15,480 nucleotides of DNA from Candidatus Bathyarchaeota archaeon (GCA_026014905.1 JAOZHK010000075.1:1-15480); one strand, 5' to 3'; positions 1 through 7,452 are shown, numbered from the stretch's first letter. Numbers and translations are program-made. Notes: a model not told the origin generated them from the letters alone.

Positions 1-8
1 TTTTCACG

Positions 9-15
9 TTTTTTT
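9..15 (+). terminator. Poly-T tract (T7), possible end of an upstream gene
   Basis: Seven consecutive T on the plus strand, just before the eL13 promoter. Archaeal RNA polymerase terminates at T-runs without needing a hairpin, so this could end transcription of a plus-strand gene left of the window. No upstream gene is visible to confirm it. Confidence 0.35.
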
Positions 16-23
16 CGTAACAT

Positions 24-32
24 CTTTATAAA
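24..32 (+). promoter_or_regulatory. TATA box of the eL13 gene
   Basis: CTTTATAAA is a good archaeal TATA box. It is centred about 46 bp before the ATG at 74, which predicts a transcript start near 53-56 and a leader of roughly 20 nt. That leader carries AGGATG (59-64), a plausible Shine-Dalgarno sequence with a spacer of 9 nt. Confidence 0.55.
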
Positions 33-73
33 TCGGTTGATTTCGATAATGATGTTTCAGGATGTAACTTATC

Positions 74-460
74 ATGACACCTAATCAACTTGAAGCCACA
101 GTCTATATCTCGATGTTGTGGCGTGATAAACGAAAAGGCAAGGGATTCAGCCCGGGAGAGCTAGCTGAAGCAGGAATGACATTACACGATGCTAAAATAC
201 ACGATATTCCTGTGGATAAACGTCGACGAACCAGCCATAAATGGAATATTCAAGCATTAACCGCGTTGCTGACGGTTATTCCCTTAACTGCTGTCAAAGG
301 CATCGGTAAAGTGACTGCAGCAAAACTTGCAGCTGCTGGTATAACTACTGCCCAGGTTTTAGCTACTTCTACACTTAAGGAACTTACAGCACACGGCTTT
401 TCAGCAACGAGTATCTCACGCTGGCAACAGAATGCAAAAAAGCTTTTAGAAGAACGCTGA
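74..460 (+). CDS. rpl13e: Ribosomal protein eL13 with C-terminal helix-hairpin-helix domain
   Basis: Large-subunit ribosomal protein of the eukaryotic/archaeal eL13 (L13e) family, 128 aa. Residues 22-58 hold the family core: KGKGFSPGELAEAGM followed by IPVDKRRRTSHKWNI, a basic patch expected to contact 23S rRNA. Known archaeal eL13 proteins are usually about 70-90 aa and end soon after this core. Here residues 72-125 add what looks like a helix-hairpin-helix unit: VKGIGKVTAAKLAAAG (74-89) and a degenerate second hairpin around 104-124, similar in style to the N-terminal HhH region of RadA. The ATG at 74 follows a TATA box and an AGGATG ribosome-binding site. The gene appears monocistronic; its downstream neighbour is on the other strand. 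The family call is firm. The tail's function (extra rRNA contact, or DNA/RNA binding) is inference. Confidence 0.85.
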   Translation: MTPNQLEATVYISMLWRDKRKGKGFSPGELAEAGMTLHDAKIHDIPVDKRRRTSHKWNIQALTALLTVIPLTAVKGIGKVTAAKLAAAGITTAQVLATSTLKELTAHGFSATSISRWQQNAKKLLEER

Positions 461-575
461 CCTGCATCGATAACTCGCGATCAATAACTTAGCTACTCAG
501 CTCTCCACTTTCAACATAGTTAGCAAGCAGGACCTCTCGTAAGCACACAAATATTGACACAATTCTAGGAATCAT

Positions 576-1289
576 TCAACCATTAAATAACGGCAACGCA
601 TTATTGACGTACCATCGCCAGCAGAGAGGGCAGATATTGTCGGGATGCTGTTCTGCATCTTCGACGGATTCAAATATACACTCCCAGAATGGGCCTAAGA
701 GATCTCCCAGTGGACATTGCCCGCTATGTCCAACGCCTTCACCTAAAAGACTTTTCATGATATCATGAAACTCAGAATAGGGAATCCAACTTTGGCGGTT
801 GGGATAGCCATTAGCGCACTGGATGTGTTGAGTAGCTATCCATAGAGAGGCATCTCCAGTAAATATTGTCCCATCTGCGTTTCCAATAGCGTTTAAACAC
901 TCGGTTTTACTCGCCTGTAAGTAGTCATCAACTATGTAAATAACCATATCCCGACTGACAGGCAGGCTTTGCCACCATATTACAAAATCTTCTCCATTTT
1001 CAAAAACCATGTCGCTTATCCGATAGCTTAAACACACTGGCATGATTTTGGGGCTGTGCCGCCACCAATTAATAGCCTGCGTCATAGCGTCTAAAAAGGC
1101 GGCTCTTTGGAATGGAGATGATTTAAATAGCGATTGACTACAGTACACCCATACAAAAGAGTAGGGATATTTACACTCCAGATATCCGAATAACTCTCCT
1201 CCAGTAACTAGAGGAACAGAAAAGCAGCAGACTAAGAGTAACCCGGTAAGGACGGCGGTACCCCAAGGTACGAACCTCATTTTACTCAT
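576..1289 (-). CDS. Exported Cys/Trp-rich protein of unknown function
   Basis: I do not recognise the family. The protein is 237 aa from the ATG at 1289. A GTG at 1295 and an ATG at 1280 are also in frame, and no strong ribosome-binding site decides between them. The N-terminus is a signal peptide or membrane anchor: a short basic start, then a hydrophobic stretch TAVLTGLLLVCCFSVPLV at about residues 12-29. The rest looks soluble and extracytoplasmic. It holds nine cysteines, of which the last four fall within the final ~45 residues and end in a CPLC pair, and about eleven tryptophans including WW pairs. Disulfides or a metal site are plausible. A TATA box at 1321-1331 fits its transcription. 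The gene stands alone between eL13 and an unrelated exported protein. The length, codon structure and clear export signal make it a likely real gene; no enzymatic motif was found. Confidence 0.65.
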   Translation of the reverse strand: MSKMRFVPWGTAVLTGLLLVCCFSVPLVTGGELFGYLECKYPYSFVWVYCSQSLFKSSPFQRAAFLDAMTQAINWWRHSPKIMPVCLSYRISDMVFENGEDFVIWWQSLPVSRDMVIYIVDDYLQASKTECLNAIGNADGTIFTGDASLWIATQHIQCANGYPNRQSWIPYSEFHDIMKSLLGEGVGHSGQCPLGDLLGPFWECIFESVEDAEQHPDNICPLCWRWYVNNALPLFNG

Positions 1290-1320
1290 GTACACCGCAG
1301 ATTACTAGTGTTCACGAGCG

Positions 1321-1331
1321 CAATATAAATC
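1321..1331 (-). promoter_or_regulatory. TATA box of the exported Cys-rich gene
   Basis: On the minus strand this reads GATTTATATTG, preceded by a purine-rich BRE-like GAAA. Its centre lies about 37 bp from the ATG at 1289, giving a short predicted leader of about 12 nt. Confidence 0.6.
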
Positions 1332-1601
1332 TTTCAGCATAACACTACACCTTTTAGCTTGCTAACTTATCATTTAGAGCCCTAGGTCTCATGATCTAGT
1401 ACTTTAGGTAGAGTCACCTGAAATGGGCTATTGAGTAAATTACAAAGGCACGCGCGTACTCCAACATCTGTTAGCGCTTTAACTTGAATTATGCAAAATA
1501 TCCTTCTCCGTCGAGCCGTTTTTGAATATTTGGTGTTCAATCAAGGCGCATTTCATATGTAAACGTATTACTTAGATATTCTGAGATAGAGTACAAAGAA
1601 T

Positions 1602-1609
1602 TTTATTTA
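1602..1609 (+). promoter_or_regulatory. TATA-like box of the small exported protein gene
   Basis: TTTATTTA, preceded by a purine-rich CAAAGAA stretch, lies about 50 bp before the ATG at 1656. A transcript start near 1630 would leave a leader containing AAAGGT (1638-1643), a weak ribosome-binding site with a long spacer. Confidence 0.45.
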
Positions 1610-1655
1610 AGAAGAGAGGGTTTATGATCAACTGTCGAAAGGTAGTCAAACAGAT

Positions 1656-2141
1656 ATGGATATCTCACTAAAGAACCCCTTCATCATAATCTGTGCAGCT
1701 ATTTCCTTTGCTGTGTTATTTATTGCTAATCCTGGCATAACTGCGCCCACTCAAACCTTTGAATTGGAGGCAGCCTTCTCTCAACCTGAGATTCTGATGG
1801 GAGAAAATTCGACATTAATTACCAAAATCACAAATCATGCCCCCACTCCGTCAGCTTTTATTCTGCACATCACCTATACAAATCACAACTTTCAATTTTA
1901 TGATCCTTTGACCGGGGCTCATCTGGATAACGTCAAGACTCACGACCAGAGTTATACGCTAATACATCCCACCGGAGGAATCCTTGACCGATCAACGACC
2001 ATCCCCATCACAATTGTTGGTCCCACTCCAAAAGGAGAATCTGAAACCTTTCGAATAACCGTGAAAATATACACTCTTCAAGATTCAGAAAAAATTGAAG
2101 TAGACCAAAAAGCAGTAATGCTTACAGTTAATTACATTTAA
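1656..2141 (+). CDS. Small exported beta-rich protein, function unknown
   Basis: A protein of 161 aa. Residues 9-28 form a hydrophobic signal peptide or anchor (FIIICAAISFAVLFIANPGI), followed by a likely extracytoplasmic domain. From about residue 36 the sequence alternates short beta-strand patterns with Thr/Pro-rich loops (PEILMGENSTLITKITNHAP, later STTIPITIVGPTPKGE and ETFRITVKIYTL). This is typical of an immunoglobulin-like or CARDB/DUF11-type sandwich, in which a GENSTL-type turn often precedes a strand. There are no cysteines in the mature part and no second membrane segment. A plausible role is a cell-surface or adhesion-type domain, but this rests on fold pattern only. It is a single gene with its own TATA-like box; downstream lies convergent rubrerythrin. 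Confidence 0.65.
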   Translation: MDISLKNPFIIICAAISFAVLFIANPGITAPTQTFELEAAFSQPEILMGENSTLITKITNHAPTPSAFILHITYTNHNFQFYDPLTGAHLDNVKTHDQSYTLIHPTGGILDRSTTIPITIVGPTPKGESETFRITVKIYTLQDSEKIEVDQKAVMLTVNYI

Positions 2142-2169
2142 CATCGACTATACCCGCGCTAGATCCCCC

Positions 2170-2176
2170 AAAAAAA
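2170..2176 (-). terminator. Poly-T terminator (T7) downstream of rubrerythrin
   Basis: The minus strand carries seven consecutive T, flanked by CCC and GGGGG so that a short stem with the T-run as loop is possible. It starts 42 nt after the rubrerythrin stop codon, in the convergent gap with the plus-strand gene that ends at 2141. This is a good position and form for an archaeal terminator. Confidence 0.6.
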
Positions 2177-2218
2177 GGGAGATTAAGCTAAACATCTCAA
2201 AGTGTTGAACTGTGCGTT

Positions 2219-2722
2219 TCAGTCGACTTTGATATATTTGCTATTGGGTGCCCCGCAGATCGGACATTTTTCAGGAGCGGCTCCGTCTACAGTGTGCCCA
2301 CAAACTTGACAAATATAGTACTCGACAGCAGAGAGATCTAAGCTATTCTTTAAGGCCGCTAATGCTGTTTGAAATAATCCCGCATGAATTTCCTCAACTT
2401 GGTTGGCGACGTTAAAACTCCATTCGGCGCGTTTATTTCGTTCGTTGCGAGCGGTCTCAATAAACTTGGGGTACATTTTGGTGAATTCAAAGGTTTCTCC
2501 AGAAATCGCTTCATCGAGATTGCTGATAGTCATTCCCACTTCACCAGCAATCCGCAAGTGATTCATGGCATGTACTGTTTCAGCTGCCGCAGCGGCGCGA
2601 AATAATTTGGCGATATTGGGCAGGCCTTCCTGATCTGCTTTTATAGCAAAAGTGAGATATCGTCTATTTGCCTGTGATTCTCCTGCAAAGGCTTCTTTCA
2701 GGTTATTAATCGTTTCACTCAT
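2219..2722 (-). CDS. rbr: Rubrerythrin
   Basis: A non-haem diiron peroxidase that reduces hydrogen peroxide to water in the cytoplasm of anaerobes, fed by electrons through its rubredoxin-like domain. From the ATG at 2722 it is 167 aa, a normal short-rubrerythrin length. The four-helix ferritin-like domain (about 1-130) has the expected ligands: E15 in AFAGESQA, E48 and H51 in AAETVHAMNH, E79, and E110/E111-x-H113 in QVEEIHAG. The C-terminal rubredoxin-like domain has C138-x2-C141 and C153-x2-C156 (ICQVCG, CPICGAP) for a single iron. An ATG seven codons upstream (2743) is in frame, but GGAAGA lies about 6 nt before the inner ATG and family members begin at MSE-like positions, so the shorter start is preferred. 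It is transcribed alone from an A/T-rich promoter around 2776-2792. Confidence 0.96.
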   Translation of the reverse strand: MSETINNLKEAFAGESQANRRYLTFAIKADQEGLPNIAKLFRAAAAAETVHAMNHLRIAGEVGMTISNLDEAISGETFEFTKMYPKFIETARNERNKRAEWSFNVANQVEEIHAGLFQTALAALKNSLDLSAVEYYICQVCGHTVDGAAPEKCPICGAPNSKYIKVD

Positions 2723-3064
2723 TTGGATTCTTCCAATATACATCTAGATAGTTAAGTTCCGATAGCTTGCTAACCACAATAAAAGTATATCCCTAAAATC
2801 ATTAGGCGTCCTTATGGAGAATCTTTCATGCACGCGAATTTTTCTCAAGAATGTTTGTCTAGAACAATTCAGATAGAAATATTTTACATGTATCCTTATA
2901 GTTAACATCGAAATATTCAGCTTAGAAAGCTTCATCATAATCGGAGCTTGTCAACCGGAACTAGTACTAGACCACAGATTTATGAAGTTAGATATTCATA
3001 CATGAGACGTTATAGTCCACTAGATAATTCAGAACCCAATCAACCAGAGGAGATTACGAGCTAA
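2723..3064. other. Divergent intergenic region between rubrerythrin and flippase
   Basis: It holds an A/T-rich promoter candidate for rubrerythrin (2776-2792, minus strand GGATATACTTTTATTG) and TATA-like sequences for the flippase (ATTTATGAA at 2978-2986, GTTATAGT near 3010). GAGGAG at 3047-3052 serves the flippase start with a 12-nt spacer. A 64-codon minus-strand frame (2744-2938) overlaps the rubrerythrin promoter and looks non-coding. Nothing else was found. Confidence 0.45.
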
Positions 3065-4666
3065 ATGAGTCAAGTTGGCGACGCGGTTGCTACTTCTGCT
3101 CGTGGAGGCTTGATCACGTTTCTCGGAGGCTCCTTTGCAGCGGTGATTGGGGCAATTGGCACACTCTTTGTCGCAGGTCTACTTTCTCCGGCGGATTATG
3201 GACTTTACACTCTTTCCTTACTGCCGGAATTACTCTTTGTCATTTTATCTGATTGGGGAATCAACTCTGCAGTAACACGCTATACTGCGCGGTATAGATC
3301 AAACAACACGCCTTGGAAAACACGACGTTTAGTCCGAATAGCGCTATTATTCAAAATAGGGTCCGCCAGCCTCATCTCCTTTGCACTATTCTTGAGCGCA
3401 TCTTGGGTATCGACAGTCCTACTAAATCGCCCGGCGCTTACTCCTTACATTCAATTTACCGCGATGTCGATATTTTTCCACACAATGTATACTACCAGTC
3501 TCGCAATCTTCGCAGGATACGAACAGATGGGGCGTCGATCAATGGTCAATATTACCCAAAGCATAATTAAAGCGCTGCTTTCTCCAATGTTAATTCTTCT
3601 AGGCTACGGTGTAACAGGCGCTGTATTAGGACACGTTGTTAGTTTCATGATTGGGGGATCTCTAGCTGCGCTTTTAGCGATTAAATCCAGTAACATCTCC
3701 GTCACTTCTGTTACTCAGAGACACATCGGTTACCGCGAATTATTGACTATGATGACGCGCTTTGGCATACCTATTTTTATTGGCAACGTTATTGGCAATA
3801 TGATCAATCAATTTCGCGGCGTCTTATTGCCATGGTTTATTTCAGACGAACTCATTGGAAACTATGATGTAGCATTTAAATTTGGGATGCTCACCGGGGT
3901 GCTTGCTGAAGCTATCCGAGTAACACTGTACCCCACTTATTCTAAATTCAGCCATTCACTTCAGCCCACAAATACTCGGACGATCTTCCGGGAATCTGTT
4001 CGATATGTCGCATTATTAATTGTGCCTTGGACTTTATTACTCGCATCACTCTCCCAGCCTTTAATCTTCACTTTATTTGGTATGAAATATCCCTATGCCC
4101 CTCAATACTTAGCCCTGTTACTACTGCCCTCTTTGCTTGCCAGTATCGGTTACTTATGCAACGGTAACTTCTTAAACAGTCAAGGCGAAACACGGAGCAC
4201 ATTCAAAATTGAGTTGGTCCGATTCGGTGTATCCATCGCACTCACCCCACTTTTTCTCCACTTCATTGGCCTCGAAGGTTTTATTCTAGCCAACTTGGGT
4301 GCACATACAACCGCGACACTCGTCGGTCTTTATATTATTCAAAACAAGTTTCAAGTCCGTCCAGATTTTGGTAAAAATAGCCGGATCTTCCTAACTGCGG
4401 TTGCAGCTGCTGTTGCCATCTATGGCGTTCAATACTATTTATCCTCTCTCCTCTCACCCCTCATCATTATGTTCCTAGGGCTATTCAGTTACCTACTCAT
4501 CTTCTTGGTTCTCGCACCATTTTTTGGAGCTATTGACTCTACTGATATTAAAACATTCAAATCCTTACTCCGTGATCTAAAGAGGTTACAACCCGTTATC
4601 CTGTTCATTCTACGCTTTGAGACAAAACTTCTTACGATCGCGCGATCATCTAGGAATAGATCGTGA
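3065..4666 (+). CDS. Polysaccharide/lipid-linked oligosaccharide flippase, Wzx/MATE-type
   Basis: A polytopic membrane protein of 533 aa with about 12-14 hydrophobic segments, spread from residue ~15 to ~490. The opening GLITFLGGSFAAVIGAIGTL, then FVAGLLSPADYGLYTL and SDWGINSAVTRYTARY, is characteristic of the RfbX/Wzx family (MOP superfamily): a first helix, a short loop with the PxxYGxY-type motif, and a conserved GxxxAxxRY element. Such proteins move lipid-linked sugars across the cytoplasmic membrane for surface polysaccharide or N-glycan assembly. The last ~40 residues form a basic cytoplasmic tail. The start ATG has GAGGAG upstream. No glycosyltransferase genes flank it, unlike many wzx loci, so its substrate cannot be inferred. 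Confidence 0.87.
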   Translation: MSQVGDAVATSARGGLITFLGGSFAAVIGAIGTLFVAGLLSPADYGLYTLSLLPELLFVILSDWGINSAVTRYTARYRSNNTPWKTRRLVRIALLFKIGSASLISFALFLSASWVSTVLLNRPALTPYIQFTAMSIFFHTMYTTSLAIFAGYEQMGRRSMVNITQSIIKALLSPMLILLGYGVTGAVLGHVVSFMIGGSLAALLAIKSSNISVTSVTQRHIGYRELLTMMTRFGIPIFIGNVIGNMINQFRGVLLPWFISDELIGNYDVAFKFGMLTGVLAEAIRVTLYPTYSKFSHSLQPTNTRTIFRESVRYVALLIVPWTLLLASLSQPLIFTLFGMKYPYAPQYLALLLLPSLLASIGYLCNGNFLNSQGETRSTFKIELVRFGVSIALTPLFLHFIGLEGFILANLGAHTTATLVGLYIIQNKFQVRPDFGKNSRIFLTAVAAAVAIYGVQYYLSSLLSPLIIMFLGLFSYLLIFLVLAPFFGAIDSTDIKTFKSLLRDLKRLQPVILFILRFETKLLTIARSSRNRS

Positions 4667-4813
4667 TTTCAACAGGTCACTCGCTGGGACCTTCATATCC
4701 TCTGCACTCGCGCACTTAGATATGGTGTCCTGAAAGAGATAGAAAAGTCACCACACTCTTCTCATTTCCATGATCCATGCTCTGAATAAAGTACCCACAC
4801 TAGTCATCATAAA

Positions 4814-4824
4814 TAATATATATT
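4814..4824 (+). promoter_or_regulatory. TATA box of the OsmC-like gene
   Basis: TAATATATATT is centred about 39 bp before the GTG start at 4858, implying a leader of about 12-15 nt that includes the ribosome-binding site GGGAGA (4845-4850, spacer 7 nt). Confidence 0.6.
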
Positions 4825-4857
4825 CTCAGATTCTTGGTTACGACGGGAGATTGAGAC

Positions 4858-5268
4858 GTGACCATTATAAAAGCAAGAGCAACTTGGGTGGATAATTACC
4901 GGTCTATTGCTGATAATGCCCGGCAACATAGCATGGTATTAGATCTCCCCACAGATAGTGGGGGAGAGAATAAAGGCCCCTCAGCTCTAGAGTTAGCAAT
5001 CATGAGTCTGGCGGATTGCGCGGTTACGATATTTGCTGACGTCGCTTATGCGAGTGCTGTCCCATTCAGCAAGCTAGAAGTTATTGCTGAAGCTGAGAAA
5101 AGTGAGGATTCACCTACATTAACTGGCGTCACACTAAAGGTGCGGGTTAAAGGCAATGCCCGCGATCAGAAAATGCGAGCTCTATGGAGACGCACTGAAG
5201 CGAACTGCCCCGTAGTAAAAATCTTTACAGAAAAGATACCCATCACAGCCGAATTCACTCTAGAATGA
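4858..5268 (+). CDS. OsmC/Ohr family redox protein
   Basis: A protein of 136 aa with the OsmC fold. Members reduce organic hydroperoxides with two thiols, though the exact subfamily here is uncertain. Both catalytic cysteines are present in their expected contexts: C54 in SLADCAVTIFADVA and C117 in EANCPVVKIF. The preceding GPSALELAIMSLADC stretch is the conserved helix carrying the peroxidatic Cys. The gene starts with GTG: an in-frame TGA lies two codons upstream and GGGAGA lies 7 nt upstream, so no other start is possible without losing the first beta-strand. It resembles the short YhfA/OsmC-like group rather than Ohr. It is monocistronic and converges with a small membrane-protein gene. 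Together with rubrerythrin it suggests peroxide defence. Confidence 0.88.
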   Translation: MTIIKARATWVDNYRSIADNARQHSMVLDLPTDSGGENKGPSALELAIMSLADCAVTIFADVAYASAVPFSKLEVIAEAEKSEDSPTLTGVTLKVRVKGNARDQKMRALWRRTEANCPVVKIFTEKIPITAEFTLE

Positions 5269-5302
5269 AATCGAAGACCGTGTCAGCTTCTGGTTACGCA
5301 AG

Positions 5303-5527
5303 CTAGCTCGTCAATCGCGAAAAAATAACTAAAATAAGCGTTGATATCAGCGCACCTATAGTTCCGGAAATAAACCAGGGAGACATAACAAGACTCGAGA
5401 TAGACGGAAAATTGATATGAATCAGATCGTTAGCCACAAACCATTTGAACACGAAATATGCAACAGTCCCCAGAATAAACCCAAAGAATGCAAAACTCGT
5501 TATTATCTTGGTTCTTCCGAAGGCCAT
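5303..5527 (-). CDS. Small two-helix membrane protein, unknown function
   Basis: A protein of 74 aa with two clear transmembrane segments, at about 8-29 (IITSFAFFGFILGTVAYFVF) and 50-70 (SPWFISGTIGALISTLILVI), joined by a short loop with few charges. I recognise no family. A TATA box (5561-5566) sits about 36 bp upstream, and the ATG lacks a clear Shine-Dalgarno sequence, so a short-leader or leaderless transcript is likely. An inverted repeat between the TATA box and the start may be an operator. The stop TAG lies inside a GCTAGC. Membrane character and promoter placement support a real gene. Confidence 0.6.
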   Translation of the reverse strand: MAFGRTKIITSFAFFGFILGTVAYFVFKWFVANDLIHINFPSISSLVMSPWFISGTIGALISTLILVIFSRLTS

Positions 5528-5532
5528 CCCAG

Positions 5533-5555
5533 TGTCTAGTAAAAACCTCTAGACA
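5533..5555 (-). promoter_or_regulatory. Inverted repeat at the promoter of the small membrane protein
   Basis: TGTCTAG (5533-5539) and CTAGACA (5549-5555) form a perfect 7-bp inverted repeat with a 9-bp spacer. It lies between the TATA box and the start codon, over the expected transcript start: a typical place for a repressor dimer site. Confidence 0.4.
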
Positions 5556-5560
5556 TACTC

Positions 5561-5574
5561 TATATATTTTTTTT
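5561..5574 (-). promoter_or_regulatory. TATA box preceded by an A8 tract
   Basis: The minus strand reads eight A followed by TATATA, about 36 bp before the ATG at 5527. This is a strong archaeal promoter core with an A-rich upstream element. On the plus strand the same bases form a T8 tract that could also stop plus-strand transcription, though the nearest plus gene ends 300 bp earlier. Confidence 0.6.
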
Positions 5575-5668
5575 ACGAAGTTCAGATATGGACCATAAAT
5601 CCAGTGTTTATCCCCTTCATAGTTGCTATCTTATCGCTAGCTGAGAAAATATTATTCTTTTTGATTCG

Positions 5669-6724
5669 TTAACTCTGTTGAATATACGCAGCAGTTGCTT
5701 TGAAGGAGGCATATACCGTTTTTCCCTCCCTCAGCCCCAGCTCATCGAGAGACTGCTTAGTTATAAATGCAATGAGTTTGTTGTCAAGGACGATTCGAAA
5801 AATATTTCCTATCTGCGTGATCTCCGCTATTCGCCCCTCAATATTGTTTCGAGCACTGCTTTTAAACCGATCCGTAGCGAGTATGATACTCTCTGGTCGA
5901 ATGAAGACGTTGACTGTTCCCGAATCGATGGGGGAGACCACATAAATCTCAAAATTCCCCATATTGACATGCGCAACCCCATTAATGTTTGCAATGACTA
6001 TTCCTTGCAAGATATTCTCGATACCGACAAACCGCGCTGTCGCGGTACTCCGTGGCTCATTAAAGATTTTCTGCGGGCTATCAAATTGCAGGAGTTCGCC
6101 GTTAATCAATAGTGCAATGCGATCAGCGAGTTCAACAACATGTCGAAAATCATGAGTAGCAATGATCACATAGGTTTCTTCTGCAACATCTTTAATCAGA
6201 TTTAGAATAACCCTCATGTTTGCTGGATCTAGGTTTGATGTGGGCTCATCAAGGAGAAGAACATGTGGTTCAAGAACTAACGCGCGGGCGAGCGCAACAC
6301 GTTGCTGCTCACCACCTGAAAGGCTTGCCGCTTTTCGTTTTTCAAAGCCCTCCAATCCTAATCGGCTTAGTAGTTGAAGGACTTTGTGATTTGCCTCGGT
6401 CTTTGATATTCCTCTTCTTCTAAGACCATAGGCTATATTGTCTCTGACAGATTGATTGAAAAACACGGGATCTTGAAAGAGCATGGTCGCTTCTTGTCTG
6501 AGATCGCGAATAGACTGTCGAGTAAGAACTGCTCCTCGATACCGTATTACCCCTGAAGAGGGAGTTTCAAGCCCGGCAAGCAGTTTAAGTAGGGTTGTTT
6601 TCCCTGCCCCACTATATCCGATTATAGCGGTAACACGATCTTTGATGGTGAAAGTTACATTATGCAATGCTGTGATTGTATCGTAGGTCTTTGTCACCTC
6701 ATTCAGTTCGTAAGTGGAAGACAT
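5669..6724 (-). CDS. tupC: Tungstate ABC transporter, ATP-binding protein
   Basis: The cytoplasmic ATPase that powers tungstate import, 351 aa. ABC motifs are complete: Walker A GYSGAGKTT (36-44), Q-loop Q84 in MLFQDP, signature LSGGEQQ (135-141), Walker B VLLLDEP (155-161) and switch H191 in ATHD. Residues ~235-351 form a C-terminal regulatory region containing RPESI (277-281) and a TOBE-like oxyanion-binding segment (~290-348), as in Mod/Tup/Wtp ATPases. The start codon overlaps the stop of the permease gene by one base (TAATG), so translation is coupled. It is the last gene of the tupABC unit; only a weak T4 stretch follows the stop. Substrate assignment rests on the TupA neighbour. Molybdate as an additional substrate cannot be excluded. 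Confidence 0.9.
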   Translation of the reverse strand: MSSTYELNEVTKTYDTITALHNVTFTIKDRVTAIIGYSGAGKTTLLKLLAGLETPSSGVIRYRGAVLTRQSIRDLRQEATMLFQDPVFFNQSVRDNIAYGLRRRGISKTEANHKVLQLLSRLGLEGFEKRKAASLSGGEQQRVALARALVLEPHVLLLDEPTSNLDPANMRVILNLIKDVAEETYVIIATHDFRHVVELADRIALLINGELLQFDSPQKIFNEPRSTATARFVGIENILQGIVIANINGVAHVNMGNFEIYVVSPIDSGTVNVFIRPESIILATDRFKSSARNNIEGRIAEITQIGNIFRIVLDNKLIAFITKQSLDELGLREGKTVYASFKATAAYIQQS

Positions 6725-7443
6725 TATGATTCTCTCCGGAATATGTTCACAAGGGTGTTTAAAGCAAAAACGACGATGATGAGAATGATGGATAACGCGA
6801 TACTGAGTGTAATTTCACCCATTGCGGATTGCAAGGCGATTGTTGTAGTTAAGACACGTGTCACGTAACGTATGTTGGCTCCTAACATCATCGCTAACCC
6901 TAATTCCGCAAAGGCTCGATTAAACGCAGCAACTAACGCGAGGATAATTCCATTAGATGACTCTTGGAGGATGGTCAACGCGGTATCAAACTCCGTGGCG
7001 CCGAGTGTTCTCGCTAAATCTCTAAGTTGTTTGTCTTGGGCTTCAATAGCGCTTGCGCTAAAACTAACAATGATAGGGAGAATTAAAAGTGCTTGACCAA
7101 TTGAGATCCCTTGGACGGTGTATAAGAGTTGAAGTGGTCCCAACGGACCGCTTCTCGACAGAAAGAGATATAGGATAAGCCCTAAGGCCACTGTCGGTGT
7201 ACCAATAAGTGTCGAGAAAACAGTTTTAACAAGCCGTTTTCCTCGAAAGGTTTTCATTCCTATCAGTGCACCCAACGGAATGCCAACAAGTGATGCCATT
7301 AACAGGGCATTAAACGATACTTGAAAGGATCGAAGCGTGATGTCCACTAATTCCGGATCGCCACTCAGTATAAGCTGGAGGGCTTGGGCAAATCCATCGA
7401 TAATTGGTTCAAGTGACAATGTAACTTCCTTACCAAAACTCAT
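6724..7443 (-). CDS. tupB: Tungstate ABC transporter, permease
   Basis: Membrane permease of 239 aa with about five to six transmembrane helices. It begins with the amphipathic stretch and SGDPELVDITLRSF (27-40) seen in TupB proteins. The EAA-type loop that docks onto the ATPase is at about 144-163 (ARTLGATEFDTALTIL). The usual early segment ALLMASLVGIPLGALIG (46-62) forms the first strong helix. The start ATG is preceded directly by a T8 tract and has no Shine-Dalgarno sequence. ATTATAC about 22-28 nt upstream could be a TATA box for a leaderless internal transcript. It sits 37 nt downstream of tupA and overlaps tupC by one base. Confidence 0.91.
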   Translation of the reverse strand: MSFGKEVTLSLEPIIDGFAQALQLILSGDPELVDITLRSFQVSFNALLMASLVGIPLGALIGMKTFRGKRLVKTVFSTLIGTPTVALGLILYLFLSRSGPLGPLQLLYTVQGISIGQALLILPIIVSFSASAIEAQDKQLRDLARTLGATEFDTALTILQESSNGIILALVAAFNRAFAELGLAMMLGANIRYVTRVLTTTIALQSAMGEITLSIALSIILIIVVFALNTLVNIFRRES

Positions 7444-7444
7444 T

Positions 7445-7452
7445 AAAAAAAA
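7445..7452 (-). terminator. T8 tract between tupA and tupB
   Basis: Eight consecutive T on the coding strand, directly before the tupB ATG and about 28 nt after the tupA stop. T-runs of this length terminate archaeal RNA polymerase at least partly, so it may cut tupBC transcription relative to tupA. It also leaves tupB without a ribosome-binding site. Confidence 0.45.

Larger units (their letters stand above)
1296..1655. other. Divergent intergenic region, 360 bp
   Basis: It holds the TATA box of the minus-strand gene (1321-1331) and a TATA-like TTTATTTA at 1602-1609 for the plus-strand gene. The middle is A/T-rich and rich in stop codons in all frames. Short reading frames of 15-25 codons on both strands (for example at 1491 and 1624, plus strand) lack support as genes. 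No RNA gene or repeat was seen. Confidence 0.5.

Noticed and set aside
1624..1671. Fifteen-codon leader peptide (ATG at 1624) overlapping the start of the exported beta-rich protein
   Set aside because: A purine-rich GAGAGGG precedes it, but the predicted transcript start near 1630 lies after its ATG, and the peptide shows no regulatory codon run or attenuator.
519..2774. Ten-base motif GCTTGCTAAC at 1357 and 2765 with its reverse complement at 519, all intergenic
   Set aside because: Ten- to twelve-base repeats of this number are expected by chance in about 15 kb, and the three sites have no shared position relative to promoters.
2744..2938. Minus-strand frame of 64 codons abutting rubrerythrin
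   Set aside because: It covers the rubrerythrin promoter, has no ribosome-binding site and its product has no recognisable domain; composition fits A/T-rich intergenic DNA.
4636..4663. GATCGCGCGATC palindrome near the flippase stop as a terminator or attachment site
   Set aside because: It falls within the last codons of the flippase, no T-run follows, and there is no mobile-element gene nearby.
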